From Chamaesiphon minutus PCC 6605 (lineage in GTDB: Bacteria; Cyanobacteriota; Cyanobacteriia; Cyanobacteriales; Chamaesiphonaceae), in NCBI RefSeq assembly GCF_000317145.1, contig NC_019697.1, forward strand, positions 2,232,001 through 2,296,000: a stretch of 64,000 nucleotides of DNA, read 5' to 3'. Below the pieces are notes generated by a model, which worked only from the letters and a program-made list of their open reading frames with translations, was not told the DNA's origin and ran no database searches. The translations under genes and the position numbers were made by a program. Each line of letters starts with the position of its first letter. The first letter of the stretch is position 1. Of the stretch, positions 24,822 to 32,203 are shown piece by piece.

Positions 24822-25187
24822 TTACTTGGTAATACACACGGCATTGCCGTTTATAACGCACATCTGTTTTGTAGCACACAAATTGGCATTGCCACCTTCA
24901 AGTATTTTTCCGCCTAAAAATGAGCATTCGTCAGCAAGTATATTACTCGTATTGATAACGGGAGGTTCTTTGACAACGGGAGGTTTTTTCTCGATCCCAG
25001 GTCGTAGCAAATCGTTCACTTTGGTAGCGGGATTAGCCACTGATGTCGAGCCAGCAAATGCCGCATCCGTTGCACCCAGGAAGATCCCAATTAGCAACAA
25101 GCAAGACAACAAGACATTTTTCCGGCTCAACAATCTGGACTGTTGTTGAACGTTAACTCTAACAACAAAATTAGCAATAGGTTTCAT
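24822..25187 (-). CDS. Exported Cys-containing protein of unknown function
   Basis: 121 residues from the chosen ATG (MKPIANF). An N-terminal basic stretch and hydrophobic helix (about 24-41, LLSCLLLIGIFLGATDAAF) form a signal peptide cleaved after AFA. The mature part is Pro-rich and ends with four Cys (DECSFLGG, NLCATKQMCVINGNAVC), suggesting two disulphides. No family was recognised. It is preceded, 83 nt upstream, by the two-block motif at 25270-25298 shared with two other sites around the ECF sigma gene, so it is a candidate member of that regulon. Confidence 0.68.
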   Translation of the reverse strand: MKPIANFVVRVNVQQQSRLLSRKNVLLSCLLLIGIFLGATDAAFAGSTSVANPATKVNDLLRPGIEKKPPVVKEPPVINTSNILADECSFLGGKILEGGNANLCATKQMCVINGNAVCITK

Positions 25188-25269
25188 TGTGATTTTTCTC
25201 AATGATGGTAAGTTAAATCCTCGTGTCAAAAATCTGACATTTTGAAGGTAAATCTTTGACAGTTACCTT

Positions 25270-25298
25270 TAGTACGGAGGACACAGTAAATTGGATTT
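25270..25298 (-). promoter_or_regulatory. Candidate ECF sigma promoter C (AAATCCAAT-N12-CCGTACTA)
   Basis: On the minus strand AAATCCAAT (25298-25290) and CCGTACTA (25277-25270) are separated by exactly 12 nt. Both blocks and the spacing are identical to sites at 25667 and 28446. It points toward the exported-protein gene that starts at 25187. Confidence 0.65.
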
Positions 25299-25335
25299 CA
25301 CAACTTTGCAAGTTACCAAGCAAAAAACCTTATGA

Positions 25336-25464
25336 GAGGGTGGCTGAAAAGCACAGATCCAATCCCCCAGCCCCCTTAAAAAGGGGGAGGAAGAGTCTTA
25401 GTCCCCCTTGAAAAGGGGGATTTACAACCTAGGATCGTGCAAATAAAACTTTTCAGACACCCTC
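25336..25464. mobile_element. 129-bp MITE-like element with 16-bp terminal inverted repeats
   Basis: The ends GAGGGTGGCTGAAAAG and CTTTTCAGACACCCTC are inverted with one mismatch. The interior holds two C-run/G-run hairpins (CCCCCTT..AAGGGGG). No coding capacity. TGA stands on both sides and may be a 3-bp target duplication, but that is too short to be certain. Confidence 0.65.
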
Positions 25465-25521
25465 TGAGATAACACACCCTACTTTCACGAAAAATCAAGC
25501 TTTTGAGATATAAATTTTCTG

Positions 25522-25645
25522 GGCGTTGCTGAATTGATATATAAAATCCACAGGCAATTTAGGGTAGGGGCAATTCACGAATTGCCCCTACCTTGAATTT
25601 CATGTGCTGCTTAAAAAATAAATCATCTCCAGATTTAGCAACGCC
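25522..25645. mobile_element. 124-bp MITE with 13-bp inverted ends and 8-bp target duplication
   Basis: The ends GGCGTTGCTGAAT and ATTTAGCAACGCC are inverted with one mismatch. ATTTTCTG flanks it perfectly on both sides (25514-25521 and 25646-25653). The interior carries the GGTAGGGGCAATT hairpin also found at 11292. It has no gene, so it must have been moved by a transposase encoded elsewhere. The intact duplication suggests a recent insertion, right upstream of promoter A. Confidence 0.8.
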
Positions 25646-25649
25646 ATTT

Positions 25650-25686
25650 TCTGACATCAGATTTTCAAATCCAATCTGATGTCAGA
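25650..25686. promoter_or_regulatory. Perfect 14-bp inverted repeat overlapping candidate promoter A
   Basis: TCTGACATCAGATT and AATCTGATGTCAGA are separated by 9 nt. The AAATCCAAT block of promoter A sits in the loop and start of the right arm. The dyad could bind a regulator that competes with or helps the sigma factor. Confidence 0.5.
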
Positions 25687-25695
25687 TCCGTACTA
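25667..25695 (+). promoter_or_regulatory. Candidate ECF sigma promoter A (AAATCCAAT-N12-CCGTACTA)
   Basis: AAATCCAAT (25667-25675) and CCGTACTA (25688-25695), 48 nt upstream of the exported-protein gene at 25743. The identity with sites B and C is complete in both blocks while the spacer differs, as expected for a promoter. Confidence 0.65.
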
Positions 25696-25742
25696 AGGAT
25701 AACAGCGCATAAAAGACACTAATCCTTCACCACACTAAAACC

Positions 25743-26210
25743 ATGAAACTTCATTCCCTACTTTTACCGCTACTAGCGGTTCCCATTCTCTCGATATCAC
25801 TTCCTGCCAAATCCGAACCGTCGCTTATCCCCAACATCAACATCAACATCAACCCACAGCAAGTTGATGAAGTTGTCGATTTTGGCACCCGCAGTGTTAA
25901 TGAACAAGTAAATCAAAAAGCATTCAAAATCGACGTTCAAGTTCCACTCGGTCATACCAAATTTGTCGTTACGCCACCGCAGCCGTTTAATCTGAACACT
26001 CACAATGGTCAGATCGACACAAATCGTCGCGGTGAAATAGAGGCAAGCCTAAATTCAAGCGGATTAAGTGCTGGAGCACATCAAAAAGTTGTTACGATTT
26101 TAACCGAGAAAAAGTTAATAATTAAGCGAGTTTTACTGAAAGTAAAAATTGTCCCTAGCAGTACTACTCCTGGTTTTCCAAATGGCGAAGATCCTCGTAC
26201 AAAACCCTAA
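25743..26210 (+). CDS. Exported protein of unknown function
   Basis: 155 residues. The signal peptide (MKLHSLLLPLLAVPILSISLPAKS, cleavage near 24) is followed by an Asn/Ile-rich stretch NINININPQQ and a beta-rich region FKIDVQVPLGHTKFVVTPPQPF...GEIEASLNSSGLSAGAHQKVVTILTEKKLIIKRVLLKVKIV. It looks like an Ig-like or beta-sandwich periplasmic domain; family not recognised. Promoter A lies 48 nt upstream, so ECF control is inferred. Confidence 0.68.
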   Translation: MKLHSLLLPLLAVPILSISLPAKSEPSLIPNINININPQQVDEVVDFGTRSVNEQVNQKAFKIDVQVPLGHTKFVVTPPQPFNLNTHNGQIDTNRRGEIEASLNSSGLSAGAHQKVVTILTEKKLIIKRVLLKVKIVPSSTTPGFPNGEDPRTKP

Positions 26211-26285
26211 AAACTTACCAATAGGATCGAATAAATGTAAACTAATCTTTCAGATCTAATCTGAAAAAAATCCAGGGGAACACTT

Positions 26286-26567
26286 TTATCCCAAGAGATC
26301 GCGCCACTGTTTGAATAATTGATTGTGGGGTTGGAGATCGATCGCCCGATCGTAATCGACGATCGCGCCTGACAGATCTCCGATCTGCTGCCGAAAGTTT
26401 GCCCGCTCTGCATACAAATAAGCACAATTTGGATCGGTGGCAATTTCTCGATCGATCCAATCGATCGCCCCAAAAATATCGCCATTCTCCATGCAAGTAT
26501 AAATCCGATCGGCAAGATGATGTCGATCGAGATCCAATCTGATGTTTCGATCTGGATGGTTTTCCAT
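26286..26567 (-). CDS. Small tetratricopeptide-like protein
   Basis: 93 residues, soluble. DIFGAIDWIDREIATDPNCAYLYAERANFRQQIGDLSGAIVDYDRAIDLQPHNQLFKQW contains about one and a half TPR units with the usual W/L/G/Y/A/P positions. Such single-TPR proteins mediate contacts, and no partner can be named. It is convergent with the exported-protein gene at 25743. The start chosen is the Met before ENHPDRN; overlapping frames on the same strand are shadows. Confidence 0.65.
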   Translation of the reverse strand: MENHPDRNIRLDLDRHHLADRIYTCMENGDIFGAIDWIDREIATDPNCAYLYAERANFRQQIGDLSGAIVDYDRAIDLQPHNQLFKQWRDLLG

Positions 26568-26647
26568 AGCGATCTATAAAGGTGAAGCGCATCTTGCTGT
26601 GATTCGGGGTGTATAGAGATTAAGTCTAATATTTCCTTAAAGTATTA

Positions 26648-26936
26648 ACAGTAAGAAAAAGTTAGATAAAGTCAGTTATTTGGTTGCCCTAAAACTGAAT
26701 TTGAATTCTGAAAACAATTTGGAAAGGTGGGAAAAAGTCATAAAAAGTGAGTTATTTCAGCTCCATCCGATCTCACTTGTGGGTACAAGTCAAGATTTTC
26801 AGAAATCAGATTTTGCTAAGAAGATTGACTGAAAACATTGCTCGGCTTTGCTGTGAGTCGATCGCTCGGCTTTGCTGTGACATCTAGTCTCGATGGTTTC
26901 CAAAATACAACACTTTTACTGACTTTTTCTTACTGT
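26648..26936. repeat. 289-bp element bounded by perfect 15-bp inverted repeats
   Basis: ACAGTAAGAAAAAGT (26648-26662) is matched by ACTTTTTCTTACTGT (26922-26936). Secondary arms GTCAGT and ACTGAC lie just inside. Within it GCTCGGCTTTGCTGTGA occurs twice 23 bp apart (about 26840-26881). There is no open frame of interest. It fills the region upstream of the ECF sigma gene and may be a MITE or a bound regulatory region. No clear target duplication was seen. Confidence 0.55.
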
Positions 26937-26968
26937 GCAATCTCAGGTGCTTGAGTAATATAAGAACC

Positions 26969-26983
26969 AGCTAGAACCTAGCT
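26969..26983. promoter_or_regulatory. Palindrome AGCTAG-AAC-CTAGCT upstream of the ECF sigma gene
   Basis: A perfect 6-bp dyad with a 3-nt centre, 28 nt before the ATG of the sigma gene and just before a TTATTATTTATTTAGGA leader. Position suits an operator or leader hairpin. The AAATCCAAT-N12-CCGTACTA motif was not found directly in front of this gene, so classical autoregulation from that motif is not supported here. Confidence 0.35.
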
Positions 26984-27011
26984 AAATTATTATTTATTTA
27001 GGACTAATCGG

Positions 27012-27578
27012 ATGAGCAAAATTCATTTCGATCCTCCCGATGCTGACTTAATTGCTAGTTTGCATCAAGGGAACAAAAATGCTTTAAGTGTTTTATACGA
27101 TCGCTATGGGGGTTTAGTGTACACTTTAGCCCTAAAATTACTCGATCGTCCTGATGAAGCCGAAGATCTCACCCAAGACATATTCTTGAGCTTTTGGAAA
27201 CAGGATAAATTCGATCCCAGTCGTGCTAAGTTAAGTAGCTATCTGTGCTTACTGACTCGATCGAGAGCGATCGATAAGTTGCGAACTCGGCAGAGCGAAC
27301 AGAAATCGCTGCAAAGATTCCAACAAAATATCATTCCCGAAACCGATCTACCGACTCCATTAGATTCAGTAAGTCTTGCTGAGGAACGAGCTATCGTTCG
27401 GGAGTCTCTAGCTTCATTAAGCGATCGTCAAAGACAAATTCTCGAATTAAGTTATTATCAAAACCTCAGCCAATCAGCGATTGCCACACAACTCGATCTA
27501 CCAATAGGTACTGTCAAAACTCATGCACGGCAAGGACTAATTAAATTACGTCAACTGTTGCAATCGCAGATTGGTTAA
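27012..27578 (+). CDS. ECF-type RNA polymerase sigma factor (SigK-like)
   Basis: 188 residues. Region 2 (about 25-95) reads ALSVLYDRYGGLVYTLALKLLDRPDEAEDLTQDIFLSFWKQ...LTRSRAIDKLRTRQS. Region 4 (about 130-185) reads SLSDRQRQILELSYYQNLSQSAIATQLDLPIGTVKTHARQGLIKLRQLL. There is no region 3, which is typical of ECF factors. It directs RNA polymerase to envelope or stress genes when released from its anti-sigma. The anti-sigma gene follows after 11 bp in one operon. Three copies of a candidate promoter lie within 1.8 kb. Confidence 0.93.
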   Translation: MSKIHFDPPDADLIASLHQGNKNALSVLYDRYGGLVYTLALKLLDRPDEAEDLTQDIFLSFWKQDKFDPSRAKLSSYLCLLTRSRAIDKLRTRQSEQKSLQRFQQNIIPETDLPTPLDSVSLAEERAIVRESLASLSDRQRQILELSYYQNLSQSAIATQLDLPIGTVKTHARQGLIKLRQLLQSQIG

Positions 27579-27589
27579 AGGAGAAACCT

Positions 27590-28372
27590 ATGAGTGTCCC
27601 AATTTCGGAAGAAGAAAAAATGTTAGCGGCTGGCTATGTATTAGGAGATTTAGACACTTTAGAAACTAGAGAATTTGAATCTGCGCTGAATAACAACCCC
27701 GCTTTGTGGGCTGAAGTATATGCGCTCCAAGCTGCCTTTAACAAAGTGCCTGAATGCTTGCCCCAAATCGATCCACCACTGGCATTAAAAGCCAAAATTA
27801 TCGAGTCTTTCGATCCTAATTTGTCAAACTCCAGTCTAACTGTCAATCTCCCCCAGCCGACGGTAAACGAAGTAACTCCAATCCCTAAAAAAGTGTTGAC
27901 ATGGAGCAGAGCATTAGCAGGAATTGGATTGTGTCTTGCTGGATTTTTATCATTTGATAATTTTAATTTGCGGCAACAATTACAATTTGCCCAACAGGTA
28001 GATCGAGAGGAATTAGCAAGTGTATTAAGCCAACCTAAAAGTCGGCTACTTTCCTTGAGCGATCGATCGGATCGAGTAGTGGGAAAAGTGTTATTTACAC
28101 CTGGAAACTGGCAGCAGGTAATTGTATCAGCCAAAAATCTCCCACCATTACCTGTCGATCGAGTCTATCGGATGTGGTTGGAATTAGCTAATGGACAAGT
28201 TATTCCTTGCGGTGAATTCAAAACCGACAATAGCGGCAGCATATTTATTAAGTTAAATGCTAAACAAAAGCCACCAGCAGGTGTCAAAGCTAAGGGTGTG
28301 TTTGTGACGATCGATCGAACTATCGATCCACTCGAACCAATAGGGCAAAGAGTAATTCAAGGCACCATTTAA
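27590..28372 (+). CDS. Membrane-bound anti-sigma factor (RskA-like)
   Basis: 260 residues. The cytoplasmic N-terminal anti-sigma domain (about 5-75) reads EEEKMLAAGYVLGDLDTLETREFESALNNNPALWAEVYALQ. A single transmembrane helix (about 105-123, ALAGIGLCLAGFLSF) leads to an external RskA C-terminal domain with LPPLPVDRVYRMWLELANGQVIPCGEF...PPAGVKAKGVFVTID. In the resting state it should hold the upstream sigma at the membrane and release it after regulated cleavage. The start has AAGGAGAAACC upstream. Confidence 0.9.
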   Translation: MSVPISEEEKMLAAGYVLGDLDTLETREFESALNNNPALWAEVYALQAAFNKVPECLPQIDPPLALKAKIIESFDPNLSNSSLTVNLPQPTVNEVTPIPKKVLTWSRALAGIGLCLAGFLSFDNFNLRQQLQFAQQVDREELASVLSQPKSRLLSLSDRSDRVVGKVLFTPGNWQQVIVSAKNLPPLPVDRVYRMWLELANGQVIPCGEFKTDNSGSIFIKLNAKQKPPAGVKAKGVFVTIDRTIDPLEPIGQRVIQGTI

Positions 28373-28445
28373 CTAAATCATAACTCACATTTACAGGCTT
28401 TTTTAAGCAGCATGTGAGAAAATTATCGATTTTTTAGATTTTGCT

Positions 28446-28474
28446 AAATCCAATTCGCTGCTACCTCCGTACTA
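28446..28474 (+). promoter_or_regulatory. Candidate ECF sigma promoter B (AAATCCAAT-N12-CCGTACTA)
   Basis: AAATCCAAT (28446-28454) and CCGTACTA (28467-28474) with the same 12-nt spacing as sites A and C. No convincing gene begins directly downstream. The next starts are the truncated copy at 28977 and the exported-protein gene at 29288, so it may now drive a long leader or an unannotated small RNA. Confidence 0.6.
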
Positions 28475-28813
28475 TAGATAATAGCAAAGAAAGGATGATA
28501 AAACGAGCTTCTATCTTTGCTATTAGATTAGTAAATTATGATTAAGTATTCTTAATGAATACTCATAGATCGATCGCCAATCTTGTCACTCGCTATTTCA
28601 GACTGACTAAGTAGCTAGGCACAAACATTTATTAGATCTAAATCGCCTGAAACATAGATGGTTGGCATTGCCCACCCTAATCAGTATCTGAAGTGGTTGA
28701 AACCAATCCTCGCTTGTAAATTACTTTTTCAATCGGAATAATCTAACAATTAAGATCGGAAAGGCCAATCTTTTCCGTTGGCATAGCATTTTAGAATGAG
28801 AATCGTCAACAGC

Positions 28814-28888
28814 AGATCTTTTCCGATCTTTTCCGATCTTTTCCGATCGTTAACAGCAGGTTTTTACCGATCTTTTCTGGCTGTCAAA
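28814..28888 (+). repeat. GATCTTTTCC-type dispersed repeat, copy 2
   Basis: Same element as 7779-7836, here with the ten-mer GATCTTTTCC expanded to three consecutive copies, followed by TTTTTACCGATCTTTTCTGG and CTGTCAAA. Confidence 0.75.
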
Positions 28889-28976
28889 CCATTTGTGTGA
28901 GCTTATTCTAAAAGACATGGAGCAGGTTAACACTTTCCTCCTTATCTAACCCACAATTACAACAGGAACGATCGTG

Positions 28977-29072
28977 ATGAAATTCTTCAAATCTTGTCTC
29001 AACCTCACATTACTAAGTTTATTAACTTGCACTGGATTGGCTGCTCCAGTATTAGGGGTGCCCCTGTCTTGA
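28977..29072 (+). pseudogene. Truncated copy of the PPC-like exported-protein gene
   Basis: The leader and first 27 codons (MKFFKSCLNLTLLSLLTCTGLAAPVLG) match the gene at 7919 (MNFFKSSLTLTLIGLLTCAGLATPALA). The match ends at the signal-peptide cleavage region. Unrelated DNA with a palindrome (29071-29110) follows, and a TGA stops the frame after 31 codons. The mature protein is lost. Confidence 0.8.
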
Positions 29073-29110
29073 TTTGCTTTTCGCGTCGGGAAACCCGATG
29101 GGCGCAAATC
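29071..29110. repeat. Hairpin at the truncation point
   Basis: GATTTGC and GCAAATC arms enclose TCGGG-AAA-CCCGA, a nested hairpin. It begins exactly where similarity to the gene at 7919 stops, so it probably marks the insertion or deletion that broke the copy. Confidence 0.5.
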
Positions 29111-29217
29111 GCTTGTGGGTACGCTCAGATACAGGGCTTTAGGTACGAGAGAGCCGATCGTTTAGAGCGATCGATCGATTACTGTCGAAGAACAAAACAA
29201 ACTTTTTTTCACCGACT

Positions 29218-29247
29218 GTGCATAAACCCAAAATTCCGAACGTGTAT
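29218..29247 (+). promoter_or_regulatory. Conserved upstream motif, copy 4
   Basis: GTGCATAAACCCAAAATTCC followed by GAACGTGTAT, 41 nt before the gene at 29288. Upstream it continues as a copy of 13165-13250, downstream as a copy of 13940-13993. Confidence 0.55.
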
Positions 29248-29287
29248 CTTTTCACAAGCAAACATACACCATTGGAAACAAGGAATT

Positions 29288-29731
29288 ATGAAACTTCTAC
29301 ACTCGCTCAAATCCGCTAAAGCTCTCGGTTTTGCTATTGCAAGTGCTGCTAGCATGATGACCGCAACTGTTGCTCCAGCTATGGCACAAGTAGCACCCAA
29401 CGCAACTATCTCTTTCTCTAATCAAGGCGGCTATAACGCAGAATACTTTGTCTCGGGGCAGATTAAAAGCTTTGATGGGCGCGTCCTCCGCAACCTATCC
29501 ACATTTCATAGCCAAAACATGCTACTGGGTCAAAAACGAGCGGTCTCCTTCCCGCTGACTACCCAAGAGATCCGGCAGGGGGCGGCTCGATTCGTCACCG
29601 TCACAGGCCGCATGAGCCATAATCGCCAGGTCTTTATCCAAAAATCCTTCCGCCTCGACAATAATACGTGCTTCTTCAACGACCAAACCGTCTTCAACCC
29701 CAAAGGTAGTTCTCGCCCAGGTTCTTGCTAA
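29288..29731 (+). CDS. Exported protein of unknown function (paralogue of 13993)
   Basis: 147 residues, start MKLLHSLKSAKALGFAIASAASMMTATVAPAMA as a signal peptide, then the same beta-rich domain as the protein at 13993 (ISFSNQGGYNAEYFVSGQIKSFDGRVLRNLSTFHSQNMLLGQKRAVSFPL, VTVTGRMSHNRQVFIQKSF). It has two C-terminal Cys. Differences are spread evenly, so both copies seem functional. The start has AAGGAATT upstream; a longer frame from 28994 would use the repeat-derived leader and is rejected. A strong terminator follows. Confidence 0.8.
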   Translation: MKLLHSLKSAKALGFAIASAASMMTATVAPAMAQVAPNATISFSNQGGYNAEYFVSGQIKSFDGRVLRNLSTFHSQNMLLGQKRAVSFPLTTQEIRQGAARFVTVTGRMSHNRQVFIQKSFRLDNNTCFFNDQTVFNPKGSSRPGSC

Positions 29732-29766
29732 TTTCAAATCGCGATCTGCCATCTTCGGACTGAGTG

Positions 29767-29797
29767 GCTCGATCGAGATTCTCGATCGAGCTTTTTT
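29767..29797 (+). terminator. Rho-independent terminator
   Basis: GCTCGATCGAG-ATT-CTCGATCGAGC forms an 11-bp perfect stem directly followed by TTTTTT (29792-29797), 36 bp after the stop of the exported-protein gene. Confidence 0.85.
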
Positions 29798-29848
29798 ACC
29801 GAAATAAATAGCTATTTTCTAATCTAAATACAGGAGAATACAACTATT

Positions 29849-32140
29849 ATGTACCGCTGGATTCAGGGTACGGTAGTTTTGTGCTGCTCGATCGCGCTAT
29901 GCGCGCTACCCACCCGCGCACAATTACTGCCTATCTCCAAAATTAATTTAACTTTAACAACCCCAATTCTATCGCCAGTTATTACCCTTAAATCAGGGGA
30001 AATATTGCGCGTCAAAGTCGAGCGATTGCCACCTCAAACAGAAATTGCTGTATTTTTGGGCGATCTCGATATCACTTCTCAAATGCAACGAGAAGGACAA
30101 GAATTAGTATATAAATCGACTTTTTTACCCCTACCTGTTGGGGAGCAAACACTTACAGTTTATCGCACTACCACACCCGATCGGTGGGAACCTGTCGCGA
30201 CTTTCCCTGTTAAAATCACACCAAATTCCAGCCAAATCGCCACCCAAACCGAAGAATCTGGTAAATCCCCAACTTCAACAACAACCCCAGCACCCAGCCC
30301 CGATCCCTCATCTCAACCTGACTCGATCCCTGCAAATCCCAGCGATTCTCAATCCCCAACTGCTACTACACCCCCGCCAGCCGGAGCGGCACCTGCAACA
30401 ACTTCAGCCACTGCTACCGATCCCACTAGCCCCATCGGTTTCAGCACCAAACTCAACGTCAACATCAAATCTCAACTCGCCGAATCTCGCAGCCCCGATG
30501 CGGGTGTTTCACCTCGCCCCACATTCTTAGATGCCGACTTCACAGGCGAACTATCCGCCCTATATCCCATCGGGACGGGCAAATTGCAAGGCAAAGTCAA
30601 CCTCGTCGGTACCACCTTCCAACCGGAAGCTCTCCGCTTTAACGAACTCCAAGAACGCTCACCCCTTGTCGATCTCAGTGCCTACTCGATCGATTTTACC
30701 GATGGCGAAAATAAGGTGGCAATCGGTAATGTGTGCTTTGGCAACAATCCCTTACTCGTCAGCAATGTCTGTACCAGAGGCGTGACAGCCAATCTCAAAC
30801 TCAATAATTTCGCCGATCTCAGTATCGGACATCTCAGCACCACCGCGATCGTCGGTTTCGATAATATATTGGGGATTGGCGAGAGTAACAACAATCTCAC
30901 GGGAGCCACCCTCGGAATGCAAGTGGCGAATAATAACTCTGGTGGCGTGCGGCTGGAAACTACCGTGATGAATGGTTCGCGCTTACCCGTTGCCAATTTT
31001 AACGTCGGTGAAGTCGTCGATGCCGAAACCAGCGATGGGATCGGCTTCCGAGTCACCGCTGCTAACGATGACGGACGCTGGAAAGCCGATGCTGGTTTTG
31101 CTCGCAGTACCTTCACTGCGGGTGGAAATAACGATCCGCAACTCACTGAGGGTACCAACGCTATCGCCCTCCAACCCGTGACTAAAAATGCCTGGTATGC
31201 CGAAACTAGCTACGATATTCTCAAGGATGTCAAACTAGACGATAAGCGCAATATAGCTCTTTCCGCCAATATCAAACTGGAGCAGACAGATCCTCAATTT
31301 GGCACACTCGGTGCAACTGTCAATGCCGACAGGTTGCAAGCTCAGTATGGCATCAATGCCACGATCGCGGGTGCGAATATTCAATTTCAGCATACTAATT
31401 CTGAAGATAATATCGCCAATCTTCCAAATCTTTTGAAGACTAGAAATAACAGCGATACTATTAGCTTGAATATACCATTGCAGTCAGTTTTACAGAATAA
31501 TAGTCCCCTATTACCCACTATTTCCTACAGTTATCAAAAAACAGCTCAAAACGGTTCGATCTTGGCTGCCCTCAATGGTGGTTTTGACGAACCATCCGAA
31601 ATTCCTAATCAACTTACTAATACTCAAGAAATCGGACTAGAATGGAAATTTTCTGAAGCATTATCATTCGATTATAAATTTAGCACCACTTTTCAAGACA
31701 ATCGCCAACCGGGACGCGAAAATGCCGATTTTAATAATACCAGTCATCAATTTTCAGTCGGTTGGCAACCTAGCCAACAATTAAGATTCAATCTTGGCTA
31801 CAACTTCACTAATGCCCAAAATATCGAACGCCAAATTACGCGATTTACCCAAAGTCCGACCTTTGGAGTGAGTTGGGAATTCGTCCCTGATGTCACATTA
31901 GCCCTTAATTACAATTTTAATAATGATTCTGATTCGATCGGCGAATCTTTGACTCGATCGAATGCGCTAGATTTACTCCTAACTTGGAATTTCAAAACAA
32001 ATACTTTCGGTCGCGAAAATCCTGGCAGTGTTTTCCTCCGCTACAGTGGTCAATCGAATCTTAACAGTAGTTCGATCGGCAATATTAACACCAATTCAAC
32101 AATTAATACCATCAGCACAGGCATGAGCCTAAGTTTTTAA
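29849..32140 (+). CDS. Large exported, probable outer-membrane beta-barrel protein
   Basis: 763 residues. The signal peptide (about 1-25, ending ALPTRA) is followed by a small beta domain (30-125, LKSGEILRVKVERLPPQTEIAVFLG), a Pro/Ser/Thr-rich linker (130-195) and a long region of alternating amphipathic strands rich in Asn/Thr (LRFNLGYNFTNAQN, VTLALNYNFNNDSDS, LLLTWNFKTNTFG). It ends TISTGMSLSF with the terminal Phe typical of outer-membrane barrels. Family not recognised. AGGAGAAT precedes the start. It precedes a second exported-protein gene by 63 bp, so they may form one envelope module. Confidence 0.7.
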   Translation: MYRWIQGTVVLCCSIALCALPTRAQLLPISKINLTLTTPILSPVITLKSGEILRVKVERLPPQTEIAVFLGDLDITSQMQREGQELVYKSTFLPLPVGEQTLTVYRTTTPDRWEPVATFPVKITPNSSQIATQTEESGKSPTSTTTPAPSPDPSSQPDSIPANPSDSQSPTATTPPPAGAAPATTSATATDPTSPIGFSTKLNVNIKSQLAESRSPDAGVSPRPTFLDADFTGELSALYPIGTGKLQGKVNLVGTTFQPEALRFNELQERSPLVDLSAYSIDFTDGENKVAIGNVCFGNNPLLVSNVCTRGVTANLKLNNFADLSIGHLSTTAIVGFDNILGIGESNNNLTGATLGMQVANNNSGGVRLETTVMNGSRLPVANFNVGEVVDAETSDGIGFRVTAANDDGRWKADAGFARSTFTAGGNNDPQLTEGTNAIALQPVTKNAWYAETSYDILKDVKLDDKRNIALSANIKLEQTDPQFGTLGATVNADRLQAQYGINATIAGANIQFQHTNSEDNIANLPNLLKTRNNSDTISLNIPLQSVLQNNSPLLPTISYSYQKTAQNGSILAALNGGFDEPSEIPNQLTNTQEIGLEWKFSEALSFDYKFSTTFQDNRQPGRENADFNNTSHQFSVGWQPSQQLRFNLGYNFTNAQNIERQITRFTQSPTFGVSWEFVPDVTLALNYNFNNDSDSIGESLTRSNALDLLLTWNFKTNTFGRENPGSVFLRYSGQSNLNSSSIGNINTNSTINTISTGMSLSF

Positions 32141-32200
32141 ACCCCTTTTCCCTTTTCCCTTTCCCCTTTCCCCATTCCCCCTTACTTCCCTATTCCTTAA
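32141..32200. repeat. Polypyrimidine heptamer-like tract
   Basis: A run of CCCTTTT/CCCTTTC units between two co-oriented genes, the kind of short tandem repeat common in cyanobacteria. No promoter is evident in it. Confidence 0.5.
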
Positions 32201-32203
32201 ACC

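Larger units (their letters stand above)
28373..28976. other. Gene-free stretch downstream of the anti-sigma gene
   Basis: About 600 bp without a supported gene. It holds promoter B (28446-28474), the GATCTTTTCC repeat (28814-28888) and, from about 28790, a copy of the 7.77-7.92 kb region. After promoter B comes AAGGATG and a frame of only 16 codons (28495-28545), which may be the remnant of a lost target gene or nothing. Confidence 0.5.

Noticed and set aside
28495-28545. Sixteen-codon frame after promoter B with AAGG upstream
   Set aside because: Too short and without recognisable features; kept only as a note on the gap.
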